Source: Paenibacillus sp. G2S3 (GTDB taxonomy: Bacteria; Bacillota; Bacilli; Paenibacillales; Paenibacillaceae). Taken from it: a stretch of 64,000 nt of DNA. Below, in pieces: positions 1 through 8,440 of the stretch. The first letter of the stretch is position 1. The number at the start of each line of letters is the position of its first letter. Both the position numbers and the translations under genes were made by a program. Under the pieces are notes generated by a model. The model made no database searches. It was not told the DNA's origin and saw nothing but the letters and a program-made list of their open reading frames with translations. The stretch is taken from positions 992,001-1,056,000 of the forward strand of contig NZ_CP126095.1 of the NCBI RefSeq assembly GCF_030123105.1. The letters run 5' to 3'.

Positions 1-903
1 CTGACAGCCGTGTACTCCCGCACAATGGAGAAAGGTCAGGCCTTTGCTGCAAAATATGCTGGAGCTACAATTTATACGAATTTGGAAGATATGGTTTCCA
101 GTAAAGATGTCGATGCTATTTACATTGCAAGCCCGAACTCCATGCATGCTGAGCAGGCGATTATGTGCTTAAATCATGGCAAGCATGTGCTCTGTGAGAA
201 ACCAGCTGCCTCAAACAGTGCGGAGCTTAGAGCAATGATTGAAGCCGCGCAGAACAATGATGTGTTGTTGGTAGAAGCAATGAAATCGACCTTCATGCCG
301 AATTTCGGAGTGATCAGAGACAATTTGTATAAAATCGGCCAAGTTCGCCGTTATTTCGCGAGCTACTGTCAATATTCATCGAGATATGATGCCTATCGGC
401 AGGGAACGGTGTTAAATGCTTTTAACCCAGCCTTCTCTAATGGCTCGTTGATGGATCTTGGCGTTTACTGTTTGTATCCTATGGTAGTGTTGTTCGGGAA
501 ACCAAATTCTGTGCAGGCCGTGGGTCTTATGCTCTCTTCTGGAGTGGATGGCGAAGGAAGCATCGTTATGCAGTACGATGATATGGACGCAGTTGTGATG
601 CATTCCAAGATCGCTGATTCCTATTTGCCAGCTGAGATTCAAGGGGAAAGTGGTACAATGGTGATCGATAAGATCAACCAACCTTACCAAGTGAAGATTC
701 ATTATCGTGACGGGACCGTCGAGGAGCTTACACAGCCTCAGGTGTTCGAATCTATGTATTATGAGGTTGAGGAATTTATCAACTTAATTAAGAACGGAGA
801 CCGGGAAAGCAGAATTAACACGCATGCAAATTCCTTGGCGGTAGCAGAGGTTATGGAGGAAGCTAGAGCACAGATCGGCCTCCGCTATGCCGCAGATCTA
901 TAA
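1..903 (+). CDS. Gfo/Idh/MocA family oxidoreductase (5' truncated by window)
   Basis: The reading frame is open from base 1 and continues upstream of the window, so the N-terminal Rossmann strand with the GxGxxG loop is missing. What remains starts in the typical LTAVYSRT segment of the family and contains the LCEKPAA motif, whose Lys-Pro is the conserved cofactor/catalytic signature, followed by the beta-sheet C-terminal domain. Such proteins are cytosolic NAD(P)-dependent dehydrogenases or hydratases acting mostly on sugars and inositols; the substrate cannot be read here. A full-length paralogue lies at 30370-31374. The radical SAM gene follows after 18 bases and is probably co-transcribed. 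Family assignment is secure, substrate is unknown. Confidence 0.9.
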   Translation: MTAVYSRTMEKGQAFAAKYAGATIYTNLEDMVSSKDVDAIYIASPNSMHAEQAIMCLNHGKHVLCEKPAASNSAELRAMIEAAQNNDVLLVEAMKSTFMPNFGVIRDNLYKIGQVRRYFASYCQYSSRYDAYRQGTVLNAFNPAFSNGSLMDLGVYCLYPMVVLFGKPNSVQAVGLMLSSGVDGEGSIVMQYDDMDAVVMHSKIADSYLPAEIQGESGTMVIDKINQPYQVKIHYRDGTVEELTQPQVFESMYYEVEEFINLIKNGDRESRINTHANSLAVAEVMEEARAQIGLRYAADL

Positions 904-921
904 ATAGAAGGGGAGCAGCAC

Positions 922-1797
922 TTGAAGACTTTTAAAAAGGTATATATTGAAATAACAAGCGTCTGCAACCTTGCCTGCAGCTTTTGTCCACAAACCGCAC
1001 GAACGAAGAACTTTATGAAGCTCGATACTTTTAATACAATATTAGATGAAATTAAGCCACATAGTAATCATATTTACCTTCACGTAAAAGGTGAGCCATT
1101 GCTGCATCCCAAGATAGGTGAGCTGCTGGATGCCGCACATGCCAAAGGGTTCAAGGTCAATATTACAACCAATGGCACATTGATTCATAAAGCTGGGCCT
1201 AAGATTCTTGGCAAACCTGCACTACGTCAGATGAACTTCTCTCTGCACAGCTTTGATGGGCATGAGGGTTCTGAGAACCGCGAAGGGTATTTGGCGGAAA
1301 TTATTTCTTTTGTACGGGAAGCTTCCGCGCAAGGGGTGATTATTTCGTTCCGGCTGTGGAATTTGACGGAGGATAATCTGACCAATCTGGAGAAGAATCG
1401 TAACCGTGAGACCCTTGCTGTGCTAGAGGAAGCCTTCAACCTTGATTTCAAGATCGAGGAAAAGGTTGTGCCTGGCAGTGGCGTCAAGATTGCCCCACGC
1501 GTGTATCTCAATCAGGACCATGAGTTCCGTTGGCCTGCACTGAACGAGCCGGAGGATGACGGAAAAGGGTTCTGTCATGCGCTGCGCAGCCAAGCGGCAA
1601 TCCTTGTGGATGGTACCGTTGTGCCGTGCTGTCTGGATGGTGAGGGAGTCATTAACCTCGGAAACATTCATGAGACTCCGTTCTCAGAAATCGTAGAGGG
1701 TGAGCGAGCGAACAATCTATTTTATGGATTCTCTCGTAGAGAGGCGGTAGAAGAGCTGTGCCGCAAGTGCGGATATCGGCAACGGTTCGGAACTTAA
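922..1797 (+). CDS. Radical SAM/SPASM domain protein
   Basis: This 291-residue cytosolic protein starts at a TTG preceded by AAGGGGAG. The N-terminal ITSVCNLACSFC segment supplies the CxxxCxxC motif (Cys15, Cys19, Cys22) that binds the radical-SAM 4Fe-4S cluster. The C-terminal part has a SPASM-like set of cysteines (218, 236, 237, 280, 283), implying at least one auxiliary cluster, with the VDGTVVPCC context typical of that domain. Family members modify peptides, cofactors or enzymes by radical chemistry. No precursor-peptide gene is visible nearby, so the substrate is unknown. It lies 18 bases after the oxidoreductase gene and ends before a hairpin terminator, so the two probably form the end of one operon. 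Confidence 0.9.
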   Translation: MKTFKKVYIEITSVCNLACSFCPQTARTKNFMKLDTFNTILDEIKPHSNHIYLHVKGEPLLHPKIGELLDAAHAKGFKVNITTNGTLIHKAGPKILGKPALRQMNFSLHSFDGHEGSENREGYLAEIISFVREASAQGVIISFRLWNLTEDNLTNLEKNRNRETLAVLEEAFNLDFKIEEKVVPGSGVKIAPRVYLNQDHEFRWPALNEPEDDGKGFCHALRSQAAILVDGTVVPCCLDGEGVINLGNIHETPFSEIVEGERANNLFYGFSRREAVEELCRKCGYRQRFGT

Positions 1798-1810
1798 ATG
1801 TTGGAATGTA

Positions 1811-1858
1811 AACAGAACTGGGACATGGCTATTTCATGAGTCCTGGTTCTGTTTTTTA
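1811..1858 (+). terminator. Rho-independent terminator
   Basis: AACAGAAC pairs with GTTCTGTT with further pairing inside the loop (GGGAC with GTCC), followed by a run of Ts. It closes the oxidoreductase/radical SAM operon. Confidence 0.8.
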
Positions 1859-1924
1859 ATTAACGGGAGTGTATATATAATAATAAGTCTTTATAATCTC
1901 CATTTTGGAGCGAAGGAGGAGTAT

Positions 1925-3994
1925 ATGCTGAAATCGCTGGAAGCCATCACCTTATACCATGAAGGAATACAAGATCATTTGGAGGATAACCTCTGGCTGA
2001 AGCTTATTGTCCAAGCGGAGGAGCAAATTGTTAATTTGGAACGTGTGGAATCTCTAGAGGAGCTGGATCGCAGGAATCCTGTGCTGGATTATGTGGAACG
2101 CAGTTTGCAGATTCTGGATCAACTTCCCTGCTCAATTTGGATAAAAGAGCTTGTGGAAGAAACGTTAATCTGGTCAGAAACGGCTAAGGGTGGCACATTG
2201 AAGGAGCGGTTACTTTGGCAGAAAGAAGGCATTAACTGTTTTGTACATAACATTGGCTCCGCACAATTATACGGGAAACATTTGGGCGGAACTGTCTCTG
2301 AAAAAAGCGCGTTGATTGAGCGGTTAATTGAAACCCATGGACTCATAGGACAGCAAATTCGTGGGGAGGTGCCTCCGGAAGTAAATAAGCCGCTGCGTGA
2401 TCTTGTGGAAGAACAGTTACTGACTGCCGAGGAACTTGAACGCTTACTAACCGTACTTAATCATTGCATCATCGGAGCTGTATCCCCCGAGCTATGGCTG
2501 AATGTAGAGCATGAAGTGAAGCAGCTTATCGCTCTGATTTCATCCGGTGAACTTGCTAGCCCAATGCCGATGAAAGAAAGACTGCGCAGAATGCGGCTAG
2601 GTCCGATCTCCAGAGGAGAGGATTTTACTACGGAATGGGCAAAGCTGACACAGGAAGGCTTCCATGCGGAACGGTTGGAGTCTTTAAGTAAAACTATCTT
2701 CTGGTATGTGGAATCTGCAATGCAGACCTTCTCGTTGGAGCAATTTCTGAAGGTGATGGTGCTTGCTGCGCGAAGGGCTCAGAATGAACCCTTACGCCAT
2801 ATCAGCTTCGAGCAGGTTATGAACAGTATTTACTATGACTATAAGGGTGTTAAGAAGATCAATGTTTATAAGAAGCGAATTATAGAAAAATATTTATCGG
2901 AGCTTACATGGGAGGCTATCGAAAAAGGGACTTTACCTGCTGAGAACCCTCATCTAATGCTTCGGCCATATGCTAAGGAACATCTGCCCGACACGCTGTT
3001 TTTTCAGTTCCAATTCTCGGCAGCGGCAGAGAAGCTGATCGAATTCTGTATGGAAGCCGAAAAGTCACCTTTGTATGAACGTGCTGTATTGCTGTTATTC
3101 GATCTGTTCGAGCTACGCAGGGACGCCTTCGACCGTTTTCATAATGAAGATACCTACTTAAGTCAAATGAATGACACAGCAGATTATAAGGCTGTGATCC
3201 TGGAGCATGTCACAGGGCAAAAAGTGCTGGATATCGGCCCAGGCGGCGGTGTGCTGCTGGATTTGTTGGAAGAGCGTATGCCAGAGATTACCTCAATCGG
3301 CATTGATATATCGAGCAATGTAGTGGAAGCTTTGCGGCAGCGCAAGCAGCGGGAAGGTCGTCAATGGGAGGTCCTGCAGGGAGATGCGCTGAACCTTAAG
3401 GATTTCGTAGAGGCTGGAACGGTGGATACGGTAATTTTTTCTTCGATTTTGCATGAGCTATATTCTTATGTGCCGCTTAATGGTAAAAAGTTCAATCATG
3501 ACACCGTTTCGGCCGCTCTGCGAAGTGCCTTTGATGTATTGTCAGTGCGCGGGGCTATCATTATTCGTGATGGGATTATGACCGAGCCCACAGCTTTGCT
3601 GCGGAGAGTTCGCTTTCTGGAGGAGGACGGTATGGCGTGGCTGGAGCGTTATGCGAAGGATTTTGCCGGACGTCAGATTCAGTATCAGAGATTAGGGGAA
3701 CAAGAAGTGCTCATGCCCGTAAATGATGCCATGGAATTTTTATATACGTATACCTGGGGCGAAGAAGCTTTCATTCATGAGGTTCAGGAACAGTTTGGTT
3801 ATTTTACTCCGACGGAGTTTGCCTCATTTATTGAACAGATTCTAGGAAAACAGGCGAAGATTGAAGTCTTCCGGCATTACTTGCAAGAAGGTTATACCGA
3901 AGCGCTGCGCGACAGAGTAAGGTTCATGGATGAGAGCGGACAGGAAGTGGCGCTGCCGGACAGTACCTGCTTTATTGTGATTCGGAAGGAATAG
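1925..3994 (+). CDS. Large protein with C-terminal class I methyltransferase domain
   Basis: 689 residues, with ATG placed 6 bases after GAAGGAGGA. Residues 434-442 (VLDIGPGGG) form SAM-binding motif I, followed by an acidic motif (GIDIS, about residue 459) and a downstream D-A-L segment, so a Rossmann-fold class I methyltransferase occupies roughly residues 420-570. The first 400 or so residues are predicted mostly helical and carry no motif I recognise; the last 100 residues continue beyond the methyltransferase core. The protein is much longer than a stand-alone methyltransferase (200-280 residues), so the N-terminal part may be a substrate-recognition or second catalytic domain. It is a single-gene unit between two terminators. 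The target is unknown. Confidence 0.8.
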   Translation: MLKSLEAITLYHEGIQDHLEDNLWLKLIVQAEEQIVNLERVESLEELDRRNPVLDYVERSLQILDQLPCSIWIKELVEETLIWSETAKGGTLKERLLWQKEGINCFVHNIGSAQLYGKHLGGTVSEKSALIERLIETHGLIGQQIRGEVPPEVNKPLRDLVEEQLLTAEELERLLTVLNHCIIGAVSPELWLNVEHEVKQLIALISSGELASPMPMKERLRRMRLGPISRGEDFTTEWAKLTQEGFHAERLESLSKTIFWYVESAMQTFSLEQFLKVMVLAARRAQNEPLRHISFEQVMNSIYYDYKGVKKINVYKKRIIEKYLSELTWEAIEKGTLPAENPHLMLRPYAKEHLPDTLFFQFQFSAAAEKLIEFCMEAEKSPLYERAVLLLFDLFELRRDAFDRFHNEDTYLSQMNDTADYKAVILEHVTGQKVLDIGPGGGVLLDLLEERMPEITSIGIDISSNVVEALRQRKQREGRQWEVLQGDALNLKDFVEAGTVDTVIFSSILHELYSYVPLNGKKFNHDTVSAALRSAFDVLSVRGAIIIRDGIMTEPTALLRRVRFLEEDGMAWLERYAKDFAGRQIQYQRLGEQEVLMPVNDAMEFLYTYTWGEEAFIHEVQEQFGYFTPTEFASFIEQILGKQAKIEVFRHYLQEGYTEALRDRVRFMDESGQEVALPDSTCFIVIRKE

Positions 3995-4020
3995 CCGTAG
4001 AACAACATCATCTGCATCTA

Positions 4021-4070
4021 AAAAAGCAATCGGCACACCCTCTGATGTAGAGGAGGTCCGATTGCTTTTT
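4021..4070. terminator. Bidirectional terminator
   Basis: AAAAAGCAATCGG pairs with CCGATTGCTTTTT around a GC-rich loop. It has T-tracts on both strands and lies between two convergent genes. Confidence 0.85.
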
Positions 4071-4093
4071 CAATATAGAGAAGCTTGTCCTTG

Positions 4094-4852
4094 TTAGATT
4101 AGTATTTCTAGCTGCGACTTCTCAGAATCTTCTGCTAAACGCTGAATTTCTTGGTAGGTGGCTAATTTCTCTGTCCGTTCCTGATCTTTAATTTTATCTC
4201 CGGTTTCTTTTATGGTATCGCCTAACGTTTCGTTCATTTCCGATATTCTATCTTCGATTTTGGATAACTGCTCACGTTTGGCTGTTGCAGAAAGAGTAGA
4301 ACGAGCTTCATCCAATTCGATTTCCTTGGTCAGAACTCTTGCCTCGCCATGCATCTTAGTGTGGGTAGAAGAAACTACCTCCATTTGTGAAACATTTTGG
4401 CTTATAGCAACAATCGTAATCAATCTTTCGTTCTGTATCTCTTGCTCGGTTTTAGGTTCATCCGATGGATCTGCTTTTTGAGCATTTTCTAAGTTCTTTT
4501 GTTGCTCTTCGAAGTTGTATTTTGCAATTTGTTGGTCAATCGTTTGGAGCTGCTTGTCGAATTCCTTAAGTTGATCTTGAATAGAATCAAGGTTATGTGA
4601 GTTTTTGGTGGTTCTTTCAATTAGACTGTTCTTACTATCGATGATACTTTGTTTTTGTTTAAGCAGGGAGTCAACCATTCCACCCATCTTGGATTGACTT
4701 TGAAAAGCCGCCGTTGCGGATTTACTTATTGATAAGTTGTCTCCACTGCTACTTGTCTTGATGTTTGAATTTATGGTTTTATCGTTGGTTTGGTGACTAA
4801 CAGCTACATTAAACCTCGTTCCCATAGCTGAGGTCATATTCGTTATATGCAT
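4094..4852 (-). CDS. Coiled-coil protein of unknown function, probable sigma-D target
   Basis: 252 residues, Lys/Glu/Gln-rich, without signal peptide or membrane segment. Residues about 55-125 and 180-245 have heptad-like spacing of hydrophobic residues and should form coiled coils; the first 50 residues are Ser/Thr/Asn-rich and may be flexible. There are no cysteines or recognisable catalytic motifs. The gene is monocistronic, with AGGAGG 8 bases or so upstream of ATG and a sigma-D-like promoter at 4893-4919. Since sigma-D drives flagellar, chemotaxis and autolysin genes in Bacillus, a motility-related structural or regulatory role is a reasonable inference, but the sequence itself does not identify a known flagellar protein. 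Confidence 0.7.
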   Translation of the reverse strand: MHITNMTSAMGTRFNVAVSHQTNDKTINSNIKTSSSGDNLSISKSATAAFQSQSKMGGMVDSLLKQKQSIIDSKNSLIERTTKNSHNLDSIQDQLKEFDKQLQTIDQQIAKYNFEEQQKNLENAQKADPSDEPKTEQEIQNERLITIVAISQNVSQMEVVSSTHTKMHGEARVLTKEIELDEARSTLSATAKREQLSKIEDRISEMNETLGDTIKETGDKIKDQERTEKLATYQEIQRLAEDSEKSQLEILI

Positions 4853-4892
4853 GGCTCATTATCCTCCTACGACGATAAGATCTATCTATAAT

Positions 4893-4919
4893 ATATCGGT
4901 AGCTCAAGAGGAAGAATTA
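4893..4919 (-). promoter_or_regulatory. Candidate sigma-D (SigD) promoter
   Basis: On the minus strand the order is TAAT, 15 bases, ACCGATAT. The Bacillus sigma-D consensus is TAAA-N15-GCCGATAT, so this matches 3/4 and 7/8 with exact spacing. The -10 end lies about 40 bases from the start codon of the coiled-coil gene. Confidence 0.55.
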
Positions 4920-4975
4920 ATAAAGAGAGCCGTAGCTTCAGAATGACCGATGAATAGAAGTTAAACAGCAAGATG

Positions 4976-5866
4976 TCAACGGGATCCCTTCCTAAACTCC
5001 GAAGGCGAGCATTTCATCGCTCTGCGAAACACTTTAATAAAATAGCTCACATTATCAAATCCGACCTCGAATGCGATGTCGGATATTTTTCTGTCGCTTT
5101 GTTGCAGTAGATCAGCGGCTTGGCGAATTCGGTAAGAGTTAATGTAATCTACTGGAGTCTTTCGGGTCATCTCTTTGAAAAAACGGCAGAACTGTCCTTC
5201 ACTCATGGGAATCAGCTCGGAGAGGTCACGGGTTCGAATGGGCTCCTGATAGTTATCCTGAATATAGAGAATAATTTTCTTAAGACGATTGATTTTAGTA
5301 GTATCAGCGTCATCCAGCTGGCTGCGGTTCACGAAACGATCCTCAGGGGCAATCTGCGAGAGCATGATGAGTAGTGTGCCTTTAATAAAAGCTTCAAACC
5401 CGGGAGATTGCGCAGCATAGGCGTCCATCATACGTTCTAAGTGTCGCAGGAGTTCATTGTGCCATTTCACAGCGGGTGTTAGGTGGCGAGGAAAGCTTTG
5501 TCTTTTCTCCTGAAGGGGTAAGATGGTGTTCTGCTGGATCGCATCATATTGGGCACTATCCAGAAGATCAGGGAGAAACACAAGTGCGCAGAATCTGCAG
5601 GGAGTGTCCTCGTGCAGTACATAGGCGGCGTGAATATCACCCGATTCGATAAAAACAGCCTCACCGGCTTTAAGCGGGAAATATTCGGTGTCCACCTGAA
5701 ACAGAATTTCTCCTTCTAGCAGCATAAAAAACTCCGCTTCTTCATGCCAATGGGTATCGAGTACATGTGTTCCAGCCGGCAATTCTATCCAATAAGCTGC
5801 AAGCGGAAACATGCTGTCGCCATGCACTCTGTCTTCTTTTAGCAAACTCTGGGTTGTACGGTCCAT
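4976..5866 (-). CDS. AraC family transcriptional regulator with N-terminal cupin
   Basis: The chosen ATG at 5866 gives 296 residues and has AAAGGAG 9 bases upstream; an in-frame upstream ATG lacks such a site. The N-terminal 100 residues form a cupin-like sensor (HWHEEAEFFMLLEGE, then a second His in SGDIHAAY). The last 100 residues hold two helix-turn-helix motifs of the AraC/XylS type, including the conserved ISDIAFEVGFDNVSYF segment. Such regulators usually activate adjacent sugar-utilisation genes. It is transcribed away from the alpha-xylosidase gene with about 127 bases between start codons, so it is the probable regulator of that gene and perhaps of the following esterase. The ligand is unknown, probably a sugar. 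Confidence 0.9.
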   Translation of the reverse strand: MDRTTQSLLKEDRVHGDSMFPLAAYWIELPAGTHVLDTHWHEEAEFFMLLEGEILFQVDTEYFPLKAGEAVFIESGDIHAAYVLHEDTPCRFCALVFLPDLLDSAQYDAIQQNTILPLQEKRQSFPRHLTPAVKWHNELLRHLERMMDAYAAQSPGFEAFIKGTLLIMLSQIAPEDRFVNRSQLDDADTTKINRLKKIILYIQDNYQEPIRTRDLSELIPMSEGQFCRFFKEMTRKTPVDYINSYRIRQAADLLQQSDRKISDIAFEVGFDNVSYFIKVFRRAMKCSPSEFRKGSR

Positions 5867-5924
5867 AAATGCCACTCCTTTCGTGAAAAACATCAAAATA
5901 GTGTTATAAATGAGCTATATAGTA

Positions 5925-5954
5925 TTAGTTTTGTTTATTTTTTATCGGTATAAT
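5925..5954 (+). promoter_or_regulatory. Possible sigma-A promoter of the alpha-xylosidase gene
   Basis: A perfect TATAAT at 5949-5954 lies 40 bases before the start codon. The only -35 at acceptable spacing (18 bases) is the weak TTAGTT at 5925-5930, which would fit a promoter needing the AraC activator. Confidence 0.4.
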
Positions 5955-5993
5955 GCAACTATAAACACCAAATTGAAAGGTGGCAAGTACTCA

Positions 5994-8315
5994 ATGAAAT
6001 TTACTGATGGTCTCTGGCTGGTGCGTGATGGTATCACGATTAACGGTGCAGTTCAAAATTATGTTGTAGAAAAGACTCCAGAAGGATTAACAGCAATTAC
6101 TCAAACAACTCCAATCACAGGGCGTTCAGCGACGTTGAATTCAACCCTGCTTACTGTAAAATTTCATTCCCCGCTTCCAGGTGTGGTAGGGGTTAAAATT
6201 ATTCATCATGATGGCGTACAAGAACGCGGTCCGGTCTTCGAACTTACAAAAGGCACTGGCGATCATGTGAAAATTGAAGAAACCGATTCAGAGACTGTGC
6301 TGATTAGCGGCGGACTTCGTGTAGTGATTCGCAAAGGCGAGCAATGGGCAGTGGATTTCTATCGTGGCGACGAGAGAATTACAGGTAGCGGTTACAAATC
6401 AATGGCTTATATCACGGATCAAGACGACAACACGTATATGCGTGAAGAGCTGGATCTCGGTGTAGGCGAATTCGTATACGGTTTGGGCGAGCGTTTTACC
6501 GCTTTTGTTAAGAATGGACAGACCGTAGATCTTTGGAACAAAGACGGTGGTACTAGCTCCGAGCAAGCTTATAAGAACGTTCCTTTCTATGTAAGCAGCA
6601 AAGGTTACGGGGTATTTGTTAACCATCCTGAGCTCGTTTCGTATGAAATCGCTTCAGAAAAAGTGAAAAAAGCGCAATTCAGCGTAGCTGGAGAAAGCTT
6701 AGAATACTTCGTGATTGATGGTCCTACCATTAAGGAAGTTATTAGCAACTATACATCACTCACTGGCAAGCCTGCGCTTCCGCCAGCATGGACATTCGGC
6801 CTGTGGCTGACAACTTCTTTCACTACCGACTACGATGAAGCAACCGTAAATTCCTTCGTAGATGGTATGGCAGAGCGCGATTTACCACTGAGCGTATTCC
6901 ACTTCGACTGTTTCTGGATGCGTGAATATCAATGGACCGATTTCCAGTGGGATGAGCGCGTATTCCCTGACCCAGTAGGCATGCTGAAACGCCTGAAAGA
7001 TAAAGGGCTGAAGATCTGCGTATGGATCAACTCTTATATCGGGCAACGTTCCCGCTTGTTTGAAGAAGGCAAGAAAAATGGTTATCTGCTCAAAAAACCT
7101 AACGGTGACGTTTATCAATGTGATTTGTGGCAAGCGGGCATGGCACTGGTGGACTTCACCAACCCTGCGGCTTGTGAATGGTATGCCGGCTATCTGCGTG
7201 ATTTGGTAGATATGGGCGTAGATAGCTTCAAGACAGATTTCGGCGAGCGTATTCCTACAGATGTAGTTTACTTCGACGGATCTGATCCGATGAAAATGCA
7301 CAACTATTACACTCAACTGTACAACAAGGTTGTATTTGAAGTGCTAGAAGAGAAGCTTGGTAAAAATGAAGCGGCATTGTTCGCACGTTCTGCAACTGCC
7401 GGTGGCCAACAGTTCCCAGTTCACTGGGGCGGTGACTGCTACGCAGATTATGAATCCATGGCAGAGAGCCTTCGCGGTGGGTTGTCCCTAGGATTGTCTG
7501 GTTTCGGTTTCTGGAGTCATGATATCGGTGGCTTTGAGAACACGGCTCCGGCACATGTATTCAAACGCTGGTTGGCGTTTGGACTATTGTCCAGTCACAG
7601 CCGTCTGCATGGTAGCACTTCGTACCGTGTGCCTTGGGCTTATGATGATGAAGCTTGTGATGTTACCCGTTTCTTCACCAAACTCAAATGTAGCTTGATG
7701 CCTTATCTGTATGATGTAGCAGGACAGGCTCATGAACATGGCTGGGCTTCTATGCGGGCTATGGTTATGGAATTCCCGGAAGATCCAACATGTGAAGTAC
7801 TTGATCGTCAATACATGCTGGGTGATTCCTTGCTCGTAGCTCCAATCTTCCAAGAAGACGGAGAAGCGAAATACTACTTGCCAGCTGGGCGCTGGACGCA
7901 TCTGCTTAGTGGCGAAACTGTACAAGGCGGATCATGGCGCAAAGAGAAATATGATTTCTTCAGCCTGCCACTGTTCGTTCGTCAGAACTCCTTGCTGGCA
8001 AGCGGCAGTGTGGATAACAAACCAGATTACGACTATGCAAATGGCGTGAAATTTGGTCTGTATTCACTTGAAGATGGCACTACGACTTCTGCAACCGTTC
8101 GTGATCTCAAAGGTGCTCCTGAATTGACTGTGAAGGCTGACCGTAAAGGCAGCGTCGTAACAGTTACTGCAGAAGGCAGCGGTAAAGAATTCTCGCTTTC
8201 CCTTAAAGATCTGGGAGCTATCGCTTCAGTAGAAGGTGCAGAACAAGTCGATGAAACTACAGTAAAAGTAAACGCAGGTGCGAAATCTGTATCGTTTACC
8301 CTTACATTGAAATAA
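5994..8315 (+). CDS. yicI: Alpha-xylosidase, glycoside hydrolase family 31 (YicI type)
   Basis: The 773-residue length and the MKFTDGLWLVRDG start match YicI-type alpha-xylosidases (772 residues in E. coli). An upstream in-frame start was rejected because GAAAGGTGG sits just before the ATG at 5994. The nucleophile is Asp415 in KTDFGERIP and the acid/base is Asp481 in WGGDCYADYESMA, both at YicI-equivalent positions. There is an N-terminal beta-sandwich, a (beta/alpha)8 barrel, and C-terminal beta domains. No signal peptide is present, so it acts in the cytosol, releasing non-reducing-end alpha-1,6-xylose from imported oligosaccharides such as isoprimeverose or xyloglucan fragments. It is divergent from an AraC regulator and followed by an SGNH esterase. 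Confidence 0.95.
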   Translation: MKFTDGLWLVRDGITINGAVQNYVVEKTPEGLTAITQTTPITGRSATLNSTLLTVKFHSPLPGVVGVKIIHHDGVQERGPVFELTKGTGDHVKIEETDSETVLISGGLRVVIRKGEQWAVDFYRGDERITGSGYKSMAYITDQDDNTYMREELDLGVGEFVYGLGERFTAFVKNGQTVDLWNKDGGTSSEQAYKNVPFYVSSKGYGVFVNHPELVSYEIASEKVKKAQFSVAGESLEYFVIDGPTIKEVISNYTSLTGKPALPPAWTFGLWLTTSFTTDYDEATVNSFVDGMAERDLPLSVFHFDCFWMREYQWTDFQWDERVFPDPVGMLKRLKDKGLKICVWINSYIGQRSRLFEEGKKNGYLLKKPNGDVYQCDLWQAGMALVDFTNPAACEWYAGYLRDLVDMGVDSFKTDFGERIPTDVVYFDGSDPMKMHNYYTQLYNKVVFEVLEEKLGKNEAALFARSATAGGQQFPVHWGGDCYADYESMAESLRGGLSLGLSGFGFWSHDIGGFENTAPAHVFKRWLAFGLLSSHSRLHGSTSYRVPWAYDDEACDVTRFFTKLKCSLMPYLYDVAGQAHEHGWASMRAMVMEFPEDPTCEVLDRQYMLGDSLLVAPIFQEDGEAKYYLPAGRWTHLLSGETVQGGSWRKEKYDFFSLPLFVRQNSLLASGSVDNKPDYDYANGVKFGLYSLEDGTTTSATVRDLKGAPELTVKADRKGSVVTVTAEGSGKEFSLSLKDLGAIASVEGAEQVDETTVKVNAGAKSVSFTLTLK

Positions 8316-8347
8316 GACTGTTTCTCCAAGTATATTGATATAGCCAT

Positions 8348-8402
8348 AACCTCTCCTGTACACTGGGTGGACGATCCGTTCCCTTGGTTTATTGGAGAGG
8401 TT
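8348..8402 (+). terminator. Hairpin between alpha-xylosidase and esterase genes
   Basis: AACCTCTCC pairs with GGAGAGGTT, followed by a short TTTTAG. The T-tract is weak, so it may attenuate rather than stop transcription into the esterase gene. Confidence 0.45.
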
Positions 8403-8440
8403 TTAGTGTTACAATCTTACTGAATAACGGGGAAAGCGTT

